Counted from the stretch's first letter, positions 1 through 10,883 are shown. The stretch is 64,000 nt of DNA from Ampelomyces quisqualis (GCA_018398575.1 JAGTXZ010000014.1:1054001-1118000), one strand, 5' to 3'. Made by a program: numbers and translations. The notes: a model not told the origin generated them from the sequence alone.

Positions 1-1100
1 GGTAGACAGTATTGCTATCGGGCAGCTGCGGGTTACCGCAACCAGGCCAACCAGACGAATCTTAATTTTTCCTAACAAAGTAGCTTCTAGAAAAACAACT
101 CTTTAAAAAACTTCTTTTTATAGCTTAGGTTTTAGAATGTTTTTATAAAATAGTTCTAAAATGTTATAACTAGAAATATAGTATTATACCTACTAGTACT
201 AAACTATATTTGTTTTATAGTCTCTTTTAACATTATAATGTTGCGAATACTCTTGTAGCTAACGCGAGGGTTGGTTACACACTAGAGAGATATAATTCTA
301 CTTAGTTTAAACAAGCATTTATGCGCTTGGTTAAGCTAGGTTGCTACTTCTTGCAGAATCTCTAAGTTAATTCGGATGTTGTTGTCGAAGCTGGGCGTAT
401 TAACGAGTTATATCTTCTTGCCTCTTTTAAGTATATAAGATATGATCTCTACGCCTTACATACCTAGTTAAGTTACCTCGTTAGCCCTAAGAACGCGATG
501 TTTTTGTGTAAAAGGTTTGCAGATTACTCTTACAAGAGTCGAGTCCGTGGTCGAGCTAAGCCCGTGGTCTATTATTTAAGGGAAGTTGGATAAGTAGTTG
601 ATAAACGTAGTCTTCCCTAATCTTATAACTTCTATAACAGCGATCACGATATTATTATTAGGCCTACAATAATAAAATTATACTTTTATTAGCCGAGGTC
701 TCGAGATCTATTCTTACATGAAAATTGAAGACTGTACATTAGATACGGTACTATAGCTACCTGAATCTGTACAAGTTGATGCGGCTGCATTTCTGATCGT
801 CAAATTCGATGGTTTTTTTGTTTCGGGAACCGGTACTAAATACATTCGAACAGCAAATTGAGACGCAGATGCTTTGTGAAATATTAGCTGTAATTAGCGT
901 TTATCGGTACTTCAAGTTGTTAGGTATAGATACATCTCTTCTCCTGGATTATCGAAGTAAGAACATCCTGACCTCGCTTCTTAACGACAGCATGCCTATA
1001 ATCCTTGCTTTACTCCTGCAAATATCTCTTATGTTTCTTTTGATTTGCCTGTAGATTACCTCTCAAGAGATGCCCGACAGCAGTCCCTGACAATGCTAAG
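1..1100. repeat. AT-rich, TpA-rich degraded sequence (RIP-like transposon relic)
   Basis: The first kilobase is much richer in A+T than the rest of the window, most strongly at about 60-240 and 600-720, with many TA and TTA/TAA steps and stops in all frames. No ORF longer than about 80 codons exists and none resembles a known protein. In filamentous ascomycetes this texture is typical of repeats hit by repeat-induced point mutation, which turns CpA into TpA. I cannot name the original element; no terminal repeats are visible because the left side runs off the window. Confidence 0.5.
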
Positions 1101-1536
1101 CCTCCTTCTACCACCTCTTTCTGAATACTCAACACTACTGCCGTGTTCTGCTTGAGCACGCTCTTAACAATGCTTGAGGGACTTTCAAGCGAATATGATT
1201 ACCTGACTATTTTGCGCTGCTATAGATCAGGTTTCTGAAGAATGTAACGTCTTCTCGCAAAGTGTTTTCCCTTTCCTTACTTATAAGGAGCTCGTCGCGG
1301 TAAGTCTTCTCAGAAACATGCCTCTTGCACGTGGTTGTGCATGCCCCTTCTTGCGCAATAACTTAGCCATGTTTGCACTCCGACCTCTGCCTAAATCTAT
1401 CACATGATCCATCCATCGTATTAGGAGGGAAATCGTTTGAGATCTTTCGTGTCCTACAGGCGATTGTTACGACGGAACCAGCCATCTACACAGATATAGC
1501 TGACATATGTTGACTTCAAGATGATCTCTAATAAGC
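1101..1536. other. Intergenic, no gene seen
   Basis: Base composition returns toward the genome average here. No convincing ORF or RNA gene was found. The right part could hold a lost or hidden first exon of the DUF1772-like ORF that follows, since a branch-point-like CTAATA and a TACAG acceptor occur just before its open frame at about 1528-1545. Confidence 0.3.
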
Positions 1537-1545
1537 TTGGTACAG

Positions 1546-2007
1546 CCCCACGTTGTCGTTCCGCCTGTGACAACACACGCACCACCCAAAATCCTCGTAA
1601 AGCGATTGCTTCAAGCCTACCAATTCGCACCCATCTTCGTCGCGCCCCTGATCCTCCTCGGCGCGTCAAGTAACGCTATGCTCGCATATCTAACCGCCTC
1701 TTCGCCGTCGTGTGCGTCGTTCCTGTACACTGTGGCTGCTGTCGCAAATGCGAGCATTATACCCTACACGGCGCTGTACATGGAGCCTGGCGGAAATGGC
1801 GCGGGGAAGTGGAAAGTACAAGAGATCATACGCGATAAAGGATATAGGTTGGAAGGAGTTGGGCAGGGCACGGATAAGGATACTTCGACTGATGGGGCGA
1901 AGAGGTGGGCTGAGAAGGCAGATATGAAGGGCTACCATTATGGGAAGGTAAAGATGTTGGCGAACCTGCCCAGAGACGCAGGCTATAGCCATGACGAAGG
2001 TTTCTAG
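1546..2007 (+). CDS. DUF1772 / anthrone-oxygenase-like membrane protein, 5' part missing
   Basis: The open frame carries two hydrophobic segments and the stretch YTVAAVANASIIPYTALYM, which matches the C-terminal half of fungal DUF1772 proteins; the family includes anthrone oxygenases of polyketide clusters. The frame has no ATG upstream of codon 1678, and the N-terminal membrane segment usual in this family (about 160-190 residues in all) is absent. Either a first exon lies upstream and is spliced at the TACAG near 1541-1545, or the gene is 5'-truncated next to the degraded flank. No polyketide synthase or other cluster gene is nearby, so a biosynthetic role cannot be inferred. Family assignment is by recall of the C-terminal pattern only. 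Confidence 0.45.
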   Translation, partial: PHVVVPPVTTHAPPKILVKRLLQAYQFAPIFVAPLILLGASSNAMLAYLTASSPSCASFLYTVAAVANASIIPYTALYMEPGGNGAGKWKVQEIIRDKGYRLEGVGQGTDKDTSTDGAKRWAEKADMKGYHYGKVKMLANLPRDAGYSHDEGF

Positions 2008-2321
2008 CATACCGCTGTCCTTTTTGACCTGCCGCTTCTACTCCATTCATCCAGACCTGCCATGTCGTCGTGCATACCGCATCGGTCTGTAGCGTTCACG
2101 GCACATGTCGAAAATATCACTTCGCATAATCGCGAGCAACACCATCGCGTTACCAAGATGGGCTTCCTCCTCGGATAATTCCTTCCAAGGTACCCAACTC
2201 GGTTTGTGTATCCCAAGAGTCAGGGGGCGGGCGTTTCTTAGCGGAAAATAGCACGGCCAGCATGAGATGATTCCTTCGTAGCACGTTTCTTGCGGAAAGC
2301 AAGCAACAGCATCGCAACACC
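2008..2321. other. Intergenic, no gene seen
   Basis: About 310 bases without a supported feature. Short ORFs on both strands look like chance. Confidence 0.3.
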
Positions 2322-3200
2322 ATGCATCGAGACCACCCTCGTCTTACCCGTGACCAGATTGTAGCCATCATAACCGACTTTTACGTCTTCCTTAGCAAAT
2401 TTTATATCCCTGAATCGGCGGTCGAATACCCACCTCCAGATGGCTGGCCAAATATCACACCCAAAGTTACCAAGCACTGTGGAAAGTCTTCTATCGTAAT
2501 TGATCTCATCAAGCACCTGCCATATATTGACCATAGGGCACTTGAGGGTTTCATCACATATATCCACTACAAAAGCGAAGTCATTAATTACTCGGCGTAT
2601 ACATCCAAGCACTTTGAAGAAGGATGCATTGATGCTGGAGAAGAGAGTCTGAAAGAATGGGTGGAGAGAATGGAGGAGGAAAAGGCAGATGAAGAGGATG
2701 ACGAGGAAGGAGAAAGGGATGGTGAGGAGAGCTCTAGCCTCTAGGGCTGGTGATGACGACGACATTGCTGGAGAGGGCAGCTACCAAGAGCCTTCCGGCC
2801 TGGAGGACAAAGACGAAGAAGAATAAAATTGGTGGGACGGCGATGACCCTAGGTGACGAGATCATCCTCTCAAACTTCATCTCTATCGCCACGGGTCACG
2901 AATCAGGTGGTTGCGAACTCATCCTCGATGTCTTCAAGGAGAATATTCACCAAGATATGCTAGAATGCAAACTCCTCAGCGGTGTGTTGATCGAGCAGTT
3001 TTTCGATGATCTCCGTCGCAAGTTTGAGAGGTTGGAGATCGGGATTCGTACCTACGCCGCTCGAACTTGAAGACCTGCAGTTTGGAGAGCTGGATGGGGT
3101 GCAGCGGTACATTGATATTTATAAGGAGTGCCCGATAGTATTGCAATCTTCGAACACAGCAGGAGATTCAACCCTTAAAAGCTTCATGGGATCTGCATAA
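2322..3200 (+). pseudogene. Frameshifted fungal hypothetical ORF (acidic linker)
   Basis: Three adjacent open frames on the same strand look like pieces of one protein. The first (2322-2744) starts with ATG and encodes HPRLTRDQIVAIITDFYVFL, then a highly acidic E/D-rich tail. Acidic coding potential continues past the stop in another frame (about 2746-2820). A third piece reads DEIILSNFISIATGHESG at about 2850-3060, and a fourth at 3060-3200. The frame order changes at least twice and no GT-AG pair with a branch point joins them neatly, so I read this as a decayed gene. An unannotated multi-intron gene is the alternative. I do not recognise the family; the position next to the degraded flank fits an accessory, decaying locus. 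Confidence 0.45.
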
Positions 3201-3264
3201 TACACATGTCCATGGATTAATGGAAGGACAGGCACTCTTAGGCCCACTTCCCGATTCGTGAGAC

Positions 3265-3874
3265 CTCATCGTAGATCATCTCATCAAGAAATCCAGGTTC
3301 TTGTTCTATCACCGCCAAAGTGGTGCAGCAGCTCTAAAAGACTCGAGGCTGGAAGACTTTCCTTCTGGGTGGAAAGAGGTGGACAAGGACGATGAAAATA
3401 GTGTACATGGGCTTTCCCACCGGGCAATCATAACAGTATCCCTGCTTGTCCCGAGCTGCACTAGTACAATAAGTACAATTGATAGGATATTCACGCGCCT
3501 AATCTGCTACTCGCCAATGGAAGCACGGATTTTTGGCTCGATCCTTACATCACTCTGATCTGGCGCCGAAACCGATAGTTAGTAGCGTCAAGCATCCGAG
3601 TTATCTTCTTTCTGGGGCACGGCATTGTTGGGATAGCTATGGAATCGAGAATTTCAGTGCTGAACTGGCACATATTCGCGAGGCGCATTTCTGGAAGATG
3701 AGGACTGTGAGTCAGTTCTTGGAGTGTTGGGCGGAGAAGAAGCGCTACAATGTACTGCACTTTTGTGCACGGATGCATCGATCTTTTTGGTATTCACAGC
3801 AATGTGTTTTACAGCACACTATAACGCAATCTCGTAGCAACAGGTCGTACACAAAGTGTGTTTGCTACGCTTGA
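3265..3874 (+). pseudogene. Second decayed ORF run, unknown family
   Basis: Two overlapping frames, 3301-3558 and 3533-3874, carry protein-like text: a piece around residues RLEDFPSGWKEVDKDDENS, then one with SYLLSGARHCWDSYGIENF and WKMRTVSQFLECWAEKKRYN. The change of frame at about 3530-3560 lacks splice signals. The aromatic- and charge-rich composition differs from random intergenic DNA, so I interpret it as a remnant, possibly the 3' continuation of the preceding pseudogene. The function is unknown. Confidence 0.35.
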
Positions 3875-4312
3875 AGCAACACTGTTCCATACCAAACTGC
3901 TTCATTTACATAAATTCGATGCGGAACCTTGCATGCTTCCACAAAGTCATAACTGAGCATGTTCAGTTCATCACCTGACATTTATTTCACACGTCCTGTC
4001 GCCTGCGATCTCACGCACGTACACGTTCAGAACTGGCTGTAGGTCGCGCGCATAGTCTACATTGAAATGTATCTAACGGGACTTAGCGCGGTCGTTAAGG
4101 CAATCAAGAAAGATTACCCGCTCGTTGAATGGTGGCCATGCATGTACTGTCATGGCTGGAAGAGCATTACCCACGGCACAAAGCTGTTCATATGTGACGA
4201 ACAGCAATGTGTTGGAAGGAGAAAAGTTCAGGTTACTTGTTACTTTCGGCACTAGAGGCAGAAACATATGGTGTCAAGTAAGCAACGACGGGTCTTGGCG
4301 AGTCTGAGCCAC
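3875..4312. other. Intergenic, no gene seen
   Basis: Convergent space between the decayed ORFs and the 3' end of the Tda10-like kinase gene. Short ORFs at 4067-4307 have no recognisable content. Confidence 0.3.
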
Positions 4313-5233
4313 TCATAGGTCATATATCTTCTCAATATTCCGCAACTTGTTCAGCTCCACCCTCACCATACGACCTTTTTCTTGGAACAACCCTTCTCTC
4401 AGCTTGTCTAGATACAACTCGTAACTGGGCATGTAACCGTCTATGAAGGTTCGCACTTGCTCGTCGGACATCCCAGATCCCTTTGCTTGGATCATTTTGT
4501 GCTCTTGCTGCAATCTCCAAGTATAAACATTCCGCAGATCGTCGGTGTCGATATGAATGAAGAAGTCGAAGTTATGAGGTCCCATAAACACATCGCAATA
4601 ACGTTTGAGATTGTCATTAACGTCCAGAAGGTGCTTGAGCTGGTGATGTGCAAGCGTGTTGATCGGTAGCTTTCCTTCTAGAGCGAGTTTGTATCTCTCT
4701 TCTACAGCAGAAGCTGATAGAGCCCGAAAGCCGACACACCAGCCTTCAAACACTACGACATCGGGTTTCCGAGAAATCTTTGGCCAGCCTGATTCCGGTG
4801 CTCGATCACCCTCGCCATTGAACTTGCTCTTGTCGAAGCTCGGTATCTTCAGCTCACCCTCTCCGCGATAATTGCGAAGCTCTTCGAAGAAATTTGCACC
4901 TAGCCGCTCTTCATGTGTTCCTGGTTGTCCTCGTGTACGGTAGAGTTTGTTCTCGATATCCTGGTCACGTTGCGCAATCAGATCGTCATGCTTCTTGTAC
5001 AAATCATCTAATGAGATGTTTATAGTGTATAGTTGCTGCTGTGATGTGAGGATGTCCACGATCTTTGACGCCCATGTTGACTTTCCAGAGCCTTGAAGAC
5101 CACTAATACCCAAAATTATAGGATCGGGTGACTTTTCGTGCTTGTTCCTGATTTTCGGCAGAAGTATGTCGAGCACTCGCTGAACGTTTGCGTTGAGGTC
5201 CTGCATGACGAGAGGTTGCCATTTGCCTGGCAT
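4313..5233 (-). CDS. TDA10: P-loop kinase of the Tda10 / D-glycerate 3-kinase type
   Basis: Single-exon gene of 306 residues starting at the ATG at 5233. It belongs to the ATP-binding P-loop kinases related to plant D-glycerate 3-kinase and bacterial uridine/pantothenate kinases; yeast Tda10 (YGR205W) is the fungal reference. Visible signatures are the Walker A loop GLQGSGKST at residues 45-53, LDDLY at about 76-80 where the family places its acidic base, the TRGQPGTHE segment typical of glycerate-kinase-like proteins, and VVVFEGWCVGFR, the strand and loop ahead of the lid. The length equals that usual for fungal homologues and no break is seen. The likely reaction is ATP-dependent phosphorylation of a small substrate such as glycerate, but the yeast substrate is not firmly established, so the substrate is inference. 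It stands alone between accessory DNA and gene-poor sequence. Confidence 0.9.
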   Translation of the reverse strand: MPGKWQPLVMQDLNANVQRVLDILLPKIRNKHEKSPDPIILGISGLQGSGKSTWASKIVDILTSQQQLYTINISLDDLYKKHDDLIAQRDQDIENKLYRTRGQPGTHEERLGANFFEELRNYRGEGELKIPSFDKSKFNGEGDRAPESGWPKISRKPDVVVFEGWCVGFRALSASAVEERYKLALEGKLPINTLAHHQLKHLLDVNDNLKRYCDVFMGPHNFDFFIHIDTDDLRNVYTWRLQQEHKMIQAKGSGMSDEQVRTFIDGYMPSYELYLDKLREGLFQEKGRMVRVELNKLRNIEKIYDL

Positions 5234-6946
5234 TGAGGATGGTCGAAGTGCTAAGTAGTGCGCCGGACTGGACCGGGTCAGTTAGCCGCGGTAACCCGTA
5301 CTGGGTTTAGCGTAAATGCGTTCGCATGTGCCATGACCTGACCTTCCAAGGTTAAATCGGTTCCAATTTCATCGGTCACTCCAGAATCCTCACCCCACAC
5401 GGCCACCTGTACGCAGACGCACCATGTTACTTTGTGTCTTGAGTTACTTCTTGTTAGATCATTGGTCGAAATATCACTCTGAAGAAAGGCGCAATGTAAC
5501 AAGTAGTGAGGTGCTATTGCTTGATCCTCCGGATACAAGCATAGGAGATGCTGTGCCACACACAATATCTCTAGGCTGACATCATTACTAAGTGGTTTTT
5601 ATGGACATGGTCTCCAAAGGGATATGATTAATCCCCAAAGTGCCTTGTCGGGGGATCGCCAAGACTTGGCAGTTTCCAAAGGACCGCTGCCGCCAAGGCA
5701 TGGCTCCACGTGTAGACTGTACACTTGAGCGATACAAATACTACGACTACGTCGCCCTTAGCTCTTCACGGAAGCTAAATACAACATTGGTGGTCTTGGG
5801 CACCTGAATCTGGGTCAAAGATCAGACCCTTCATCCTGTAGCCATCGGTTCAGACGGTTACGAGCCATACCTTGACAGATCGCCTAGGTCGATATGGAGC
5901 AAACGCCCTGTAATCAAACAGAAGCGCTCTTTTATTTGAGCATCGAAAGCAGCTCTAGCCCGGGATCGACTTTGGATATTCGTCGCTTCAATCCGCGTTG
6001 TCTTAGGTATCAATCACATCACTACTGTAAGCTCTGGTGGTCCGATTCCTGCCCTGACAGCATGTTTTGGCAACTCGGTACCCACTATACACAACACTAT
6101 AGGCGTGTCAGGGCGTGTTCGCCACACAAACAGAGAGCTTATTGACATCTAGAACTGCTGTGGTAGTGACTTATGGGTGCGAGTAAGGATAATTGCACGT
6201 AATACCGCGAGACTGAAAACGACGCCTTCGCAAAATACGTTATCGCTTTGTTAGAGGACTGACCTGTGTCCCAGAACGTGTTCTGTCAAGTGATTGAAAC
6301 GAAAGATTCGCATCTATAATCACTCCTACGAGCACGACGACGGCAGCGCCACCATCGGCAGGGACGATAGTCGTAGAAGTGTCTACCACGGTCTCTGGAA
6401 ATGGAGATGAAACAGACGCAACAGGAAGCGCTGTTCTTGATACCGAAGGTCCGGAAAAACTGAAGTTACGATTCTTTGCGGCGAACAAAAGCCTAAAGGA
6501 CAGAAGGCGTAGCTGTAAAGAGTTTTGGAGCATACTCATTGACCTTTGCGATCTCAGCAGTTGCAATATCCTTGGATTTCATTAGGTTGCTCTAACGATA
6601 AGTTCTCTATGAGGGATCCGATCGGTCCAGTGCGGTTTGTTTCTTCAAGAAGTTTTAGCCCTGAGCTTGGAACGGGAGCTATGTTGTCTTCCATGTCCAT
6701 GCCTGTCTACAAGTTGGAAGCGCCACCTTGTACTATTCATGGTGCACTTTCGTCGTTCTTGTGCATCTATCATCAAATTCGACCGAACTTGATCACTGAA
6801 CTTTGGCAGCAAGAGAAATAAAATGACTTCGTAATGCTGTGCCAGGGGCCCTGGTCACTAGCGCGCGATCGGTAGGCTGCAGCCGCGCACTTCTCAAGTT
6901 CCTCCCTTCTGCTTCATCCACACTAAGATATCTCAAAACATACACT
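5234..6946. other. 1.7 kb gene-poor region
   Basis: No supported gene. ORFs at 5278-5565, 5894-6145, 6240-6585 and 6546-6821 lack family signatures. A minus-strand stretch at 6240-6500 encodes an S/T/V-rich piece with a short hydrophobic run (ADGGAAVVVLVGVIIDA) that could be a relic of a surface protein, but it has no usable context. A palindrome-like GCCAAGACTTGGC lies near 5670. Confidence 0.3.
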
Positions 6947-8463
6947 ATGCCAGCGAAATGTAAGCAGAGAGAGCGCATACTCGCGTCCGGTGTTGTTGAT
7001 GTCCCAACATTGCCACTTGGAGCTGTGCGTGGGGCTCTCTGTTTCAGATGCTTTGAGCCTGCAGATAAAATCCTCAAATGCGCAGCGTGTAGACGCGCAG
7101 GCTACTGCTCGCAAGCTTGTCAAAAGCTCGACTGGACTGCAGTGCACAAGAAGCAATGCAAAGTCTTGAAGATCATCAACGAAGAAGACTTAAAGGATTA
7201 CAGTGATCGACGAACATGGGCAGACTACAGACGTGTTCTGGTAAAAACACATTCGCAATTCTACCTTAACATCGACTTATGAGCCCGTATAGATCCGTTA
7301 TGGTCACATAATTCAAGCGATGACGAAGGTGAGGGACACCGTATTTGTAGTCCAGTCTGTCGAACACTCTCTTTCGCTAGACGAAGACTAACTCTATCAG
7401 AGCTCAACCCTACTGCTCTGGGTGCTACCGCAGTGCAAATCAGCTTTCACATCGGGAAATCACGCTCAATGTCTGTAGAGACTGCCGTCTTCTCCATCAT
7501 TGCAGCGACTGTCCAGACTCCCACCCGAAAGCTATGTGTAAAGCCTACCAGGACCAGAATAAGATCGAACATTTTCGGCATGGACTCTTCGAAGATACAG
7601 GGAAAGCATCTGTCATAGCATGTACCGAGGTCCCAAGGTCTAATTTCAAGTCTTTTGCTAGAAGCGAAGGATGGTATGACTACTACGTCAACATCTCGGA
7701 CAAGGCATTGATCAAAGGCAATATCACGCCTGACTTTACAAGCATTACAAGCACGGCCGCCAAAGGAGGTTCTGTCAGTAAAGAATTCGAAGAAGGTCGC
7801 CGCATGTTCCTCCTCTTCGGAACAGATACCATGACGATCCCGCTCACCGTCATCGCTGCGCTCGAAGACCTGTAGATTTTAGATTTACCTACCATCAAGA
7901 TCCATCTACTCGGCGCAACAGGCCGCGAATTCCTCGCAATGTCTTGCTTCGAAGAAATCCTCCACGTTGTTCCGTCCATCAAATGTCTCGACATCGCGGC
8001 AGTCGGACCCTCGTCACAACTCGCCGGCCAGGGACCCTCAGGCTACGCACCCAAGTATCCTGTCCCATGCTGCCCATCTTGTCAATCAGCTGGCAAATAC
8101 CGACCTATCTCCGCATTCCAAGGCTTATACCACGACTTTGCAAAGTCGCCTTACTACGAGAAACCGGATGTCATCGTCGCTTTCAACAGCGGATTCGTGG
8201 ATGGCGACGACGCAAACACGGACTGGGACAAATCTATTCGACTGATTGTTGAAAGCGGAGTCCCCGCGCTGTTTACGACGTATAATCCCCGAGAAGCCTG
8301 GGGTGAGCAGAGTAAGATGAAGAGTTTGGGAGCGAGGTTTGTGGTTGAGCCGGGGGAGAATAAGTGGAAGAGTTTGGTGCCGATGCCTGAATTTCTGGAT
8401 AAGGAATTTGAGATGTGGCATCAAAATCATTGGAGGTATATTATCAAGGGCAAGCAACCTTAA
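6947..8463 (+). pseudogene. MYND zinc-finger / MSS51-C-like protein, broken by in-frame stop
   Basis: Starting at the ATG at 6947, the first block (to about 7240) encodes an MYND finger: CFRCFEPADKILKCAACRRAG, then YCSQACQKLDW and a final HKKQC, giving the expected C/H spacing. After a gap with stops in all frames (7280-7400) the frame resumes with a second Cys-rich module (CSGCYRS, then CRDCRLLHHCSDC) and runs through EDTGKASV and WYDYYVNISDKA. It then meets TAG at 7873-7875. The same frame continues beyond it with IHLLGATGREFLAM, FEEILHVVPS and GLYHDF to 8463, matching the C-terminal domain of fungal MYND/MSS51-like proteins. A plausible 52-base intron (7241-7292, GTAAAA to TATAG, branch CTTAAC) explains the first stop but not the TAG. 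CAG to TAG by a single C-to-T change is the simplest explanation. The gene is probably dead or polymorphic; the intact family role is unsettled, and only yeast Mss51 (COX1 translation) is characterised. Confidence 0.75.
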
Positions 8464-10262
8464 TTGAATGCCGCTTTCCCGTACTCGACGTTGGACATTT
8501 ATAGGGATTGGGTTCATACAGCTTTTGAAGTATCAATTGGGCACAGGTGACCCAATTACTGCGATGTGAATGATCTTGCCACCTTATTCCCGTGTGCTTC
8601 ATCCGGCACCGTTAGCAGGCTTGCCACTAGACAGTAGGGGTCCAAAGCCTCGAAATTGAACTTTGCATCTACTTATGCTCGAAGTAATTCAAACAGAAGC
8701 ACATTCGATCTTTGAATTCTGTGTCATTTTCACTCATCAACTACATCACCAACGAATTTTGGCATGCCTTGAAATCCTTCAAACGCCCCGTCCACCCCCT
8801 GTCCTGCCACGCCGTCATCTCACCCACCCTCAACACACCCGACCTAATCGCCACCACCCTTTCGCCCTCGGTACCACTCCTGCACCAGCAGAACCCACTC
8901 GCGCGCTGTCGACTTGCCCATTTTGGTATATTTAGCGGTCTAGGTGTCGAAAGCAGCGGCAGTTCCACGGTTCTGCTTCGTTCCGATTTTTCCGCCTCTT
9001 ACGCGCTTGTGTCCGCTTTGGTGGCGATGTTTTAGTAGGAGCTACCTGTGATTTGTGCGCGAGTGCGAAGGATCGTTTGGCGTGTGTCATTTGGTAGTTT
9101 AGACGGATTTGATGGGCGACGGACGGGAATGGGTACCATGGTACGACGGAAGGAGGCGTGAGCGAGTCAGGTTGAGGGTTTGGGTGGGAGGGGCGAGTCG
9201 AGACTCGCACCCGTGTACTTCCTCGGTACTCTTCTGGAGCTGTGTCCAATTTGAATCGATATCGAACTTTGGCGCATCTTGTGCAACGCGAGATAATATT
9301 CTAATTAGTTTCAGCTACCAGAGAACATGGTTGAAGGTGTCCCGATGGAATATCACGCGCACCGCCCCTGATTGGTGAGATCGCACTCAGTCCTAACCTC
9401 AAGCCTGTCATAATCGTTATGTCGCCATAAGGATACTGTTGGCATCTTAAGGTACTAAAGATTTGACGGTAATTTCCAAAGAGACAGATACTCATTACTG
9501 ATGTTTCATAATAATAGAACTCGATTTGAGGAGCGCACCACGGGAGTAACAACACCAGTGTGAGCCAGAATATCAGCGATTTCTTTGCGAGACCTTGCGC
9601 AAGTATTGTTCATGCACTATCCCTATACTTCATGAATCACAAAGTGAGACACAGTGGGATTATAAGCACTTGAAAGCGCACTTCTGTACTCTATTTAACT
9701 GTTAAGATAGTCAAACCCATGCTCACCTTGCTATCTATAACTATCCATATTTCAGCTTTCACCAGCAACTTCAGAATCTCAACACTACGAGACAAATAAT
9801 GGTTCCCCTAAACAAACTTGCAGATGAAGCCGGTCGAAACAGTGTATAGATAGAGGACAAGGACACCAATACCTTTTTATACGCGGTGTGATAGTCTCTC
9901 TTACGACCGCAATTCTGGGCACATTCTCATCTCTCACCATCAACGTGTCCAACCTCTTAGGCATCATCTTGTAGACCTCCAGCAACCCATTCTCGCTTCA
10001 CACCTCCCCATTCCTAAGTTTGACCAGCCCTGGCGCCGCAGTGAAAATTTGCACCATGCCACTTTTTCACTTCATTAGCTGTCACCCACAACCTTTTTCT
10101 ATGAACGGGCTTGCTTCAACTTACTGCCCATGATGTCTCACACAGATCCACTGCCATTTTTTTCAGGTGATTCCCCAATAAACGGCACCCCATCTTCACT
10201 CAATCCAATGATTCCGCTCCAACTACCTATACTATAACCCCTCGCCAGGCGCATATTCCGCC
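8464..10262. other. 1.8 kb region without a convincing gene
   Basis: A plus-strand open frame at 8712-9035 lacks an ATG start and has no recognisable domain; antisense frames at 8741-9249 are equally anonymous. The remaining 1.2 kb is AT-leaning and stop-rich. I see no tRNA, repeat unit or splice-linked exons that I would defend. Confidence 0.3.
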
Positions 10263-10883
10263 TCATTGGGTCCAAGAAGCTCTTTTTTTCACAAACGGCC
10301 TTACCTTCTTGGTCACGATTTCGAGATTCGCAAGACCATTGCCAGCACAGCGTTTAGAAGATTGGTCAGCCCATGTGAAGTCAACGTTGTTCTCTCTCAC
10401 ATACGTCACCAGTATCTTCCAAGTCGCAACCTCATTATCCATAATCTTCGCCACTTGCTCTTGTCCACACGCCTTCTTGAATTTCGCAAAGTGCCGCCAT
10501 TGGGCGGGCTTGTAATGACCTGTATTTCGTCGCGTAGCCCCAGAGCCGCACTCACGCGCTGCGAGAACAACTTCACTCTTTGATGGCCGAGTTTCCAAAC
10601 AGTGTTTGGTTACAACAGCGCTGCTGATTCCCGATCGTATTATGGCAGTGTCTTCTTCTGGGGGAAAGCTTTCAGTCGTTTGATGATCGATCATCAGCGG
10701 GTCGCATCGGACTTGTTGTAACCAGTGTGAGAGGGACTGTCCGCCTTGAGCTGCACCGCCTACAGTCGAGCTCATAGCTTCAGCAGACTTCGATATAAGT
10801 ATTCGGAAAGAGTACACTTTCGTCGCCAATGTTATTTGAATGACTGAAAGTGTCAGCGTACGAAATGTCTTGCCAATCGTCAT
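10263..10883 (-). CDS. Hypothetical protein, 206 residues, unrecognised
   Basis: An ATG-initiated open frame of 206 codons with a mixed, non-repetitive composition and a lysine/arginine-rich C-terminal third (KKVRPFVKKRASW). There is no signal peptide, membrane segment or domain that I can name, and no intron is needed. It lies in gene-poor DNA upstream of the MFS gene and on the same strand, 420 bases downstream of nothing obvious. Because antisense frames here are also fairly long, it could be a chance ORF. I list it as possible only. Confidence 0.25.
   Translation of the reverse strand: MTIGKTFRTLTLSVIQITLATKVYSFRILISKSAEAMSSTVGGAAQGGQSLSHWLQQVRCDPLMIDHQTTESFPPEEDTAIIRSGISSAVVTKHCLETRPSKSEVVLAARECGSGATRRNTGHYKPAQWRHFAKFKKACGQEQVAKIMDNEVATWKILVTYVRENNVDFTWADQSSKRCAGNGLANLEIVTKKVRPFVKKRASWTQ

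Noticed and set aside
480..800. Retrotransposon or Tc1-type coding remnant in the AT-rich flank
   Set aside because: I looked for transposase or reverse transcriptase motifs in all frames and could not recognise any; only the composition supports a repeat.
5630..5730. Short inverted words (CCTTGTCGGGGGATCGCCAAG, GCCAAGACTTGGC) as a mobile-element end
   Set aside because: Only a few base pairs of symmetry and no second copy in the window; not related to the 15.2/53.1 kb repeat on inspection.
7280..7875. Programmed stop readthrough or selenocysteine in the MYND gene
   Set aside because: Filamentous ascomycetes lack selenoproteins, the TAG context is not a known readthrough signal, and a simple C-to-T mutation explains it.
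9180..9240. tRNA-like GAGTCGAGACTCGCACCC on the minus strand
   Set aside because: A T-arm-like word is present but no acceptor, D or anticodon stems can be drawn around it.
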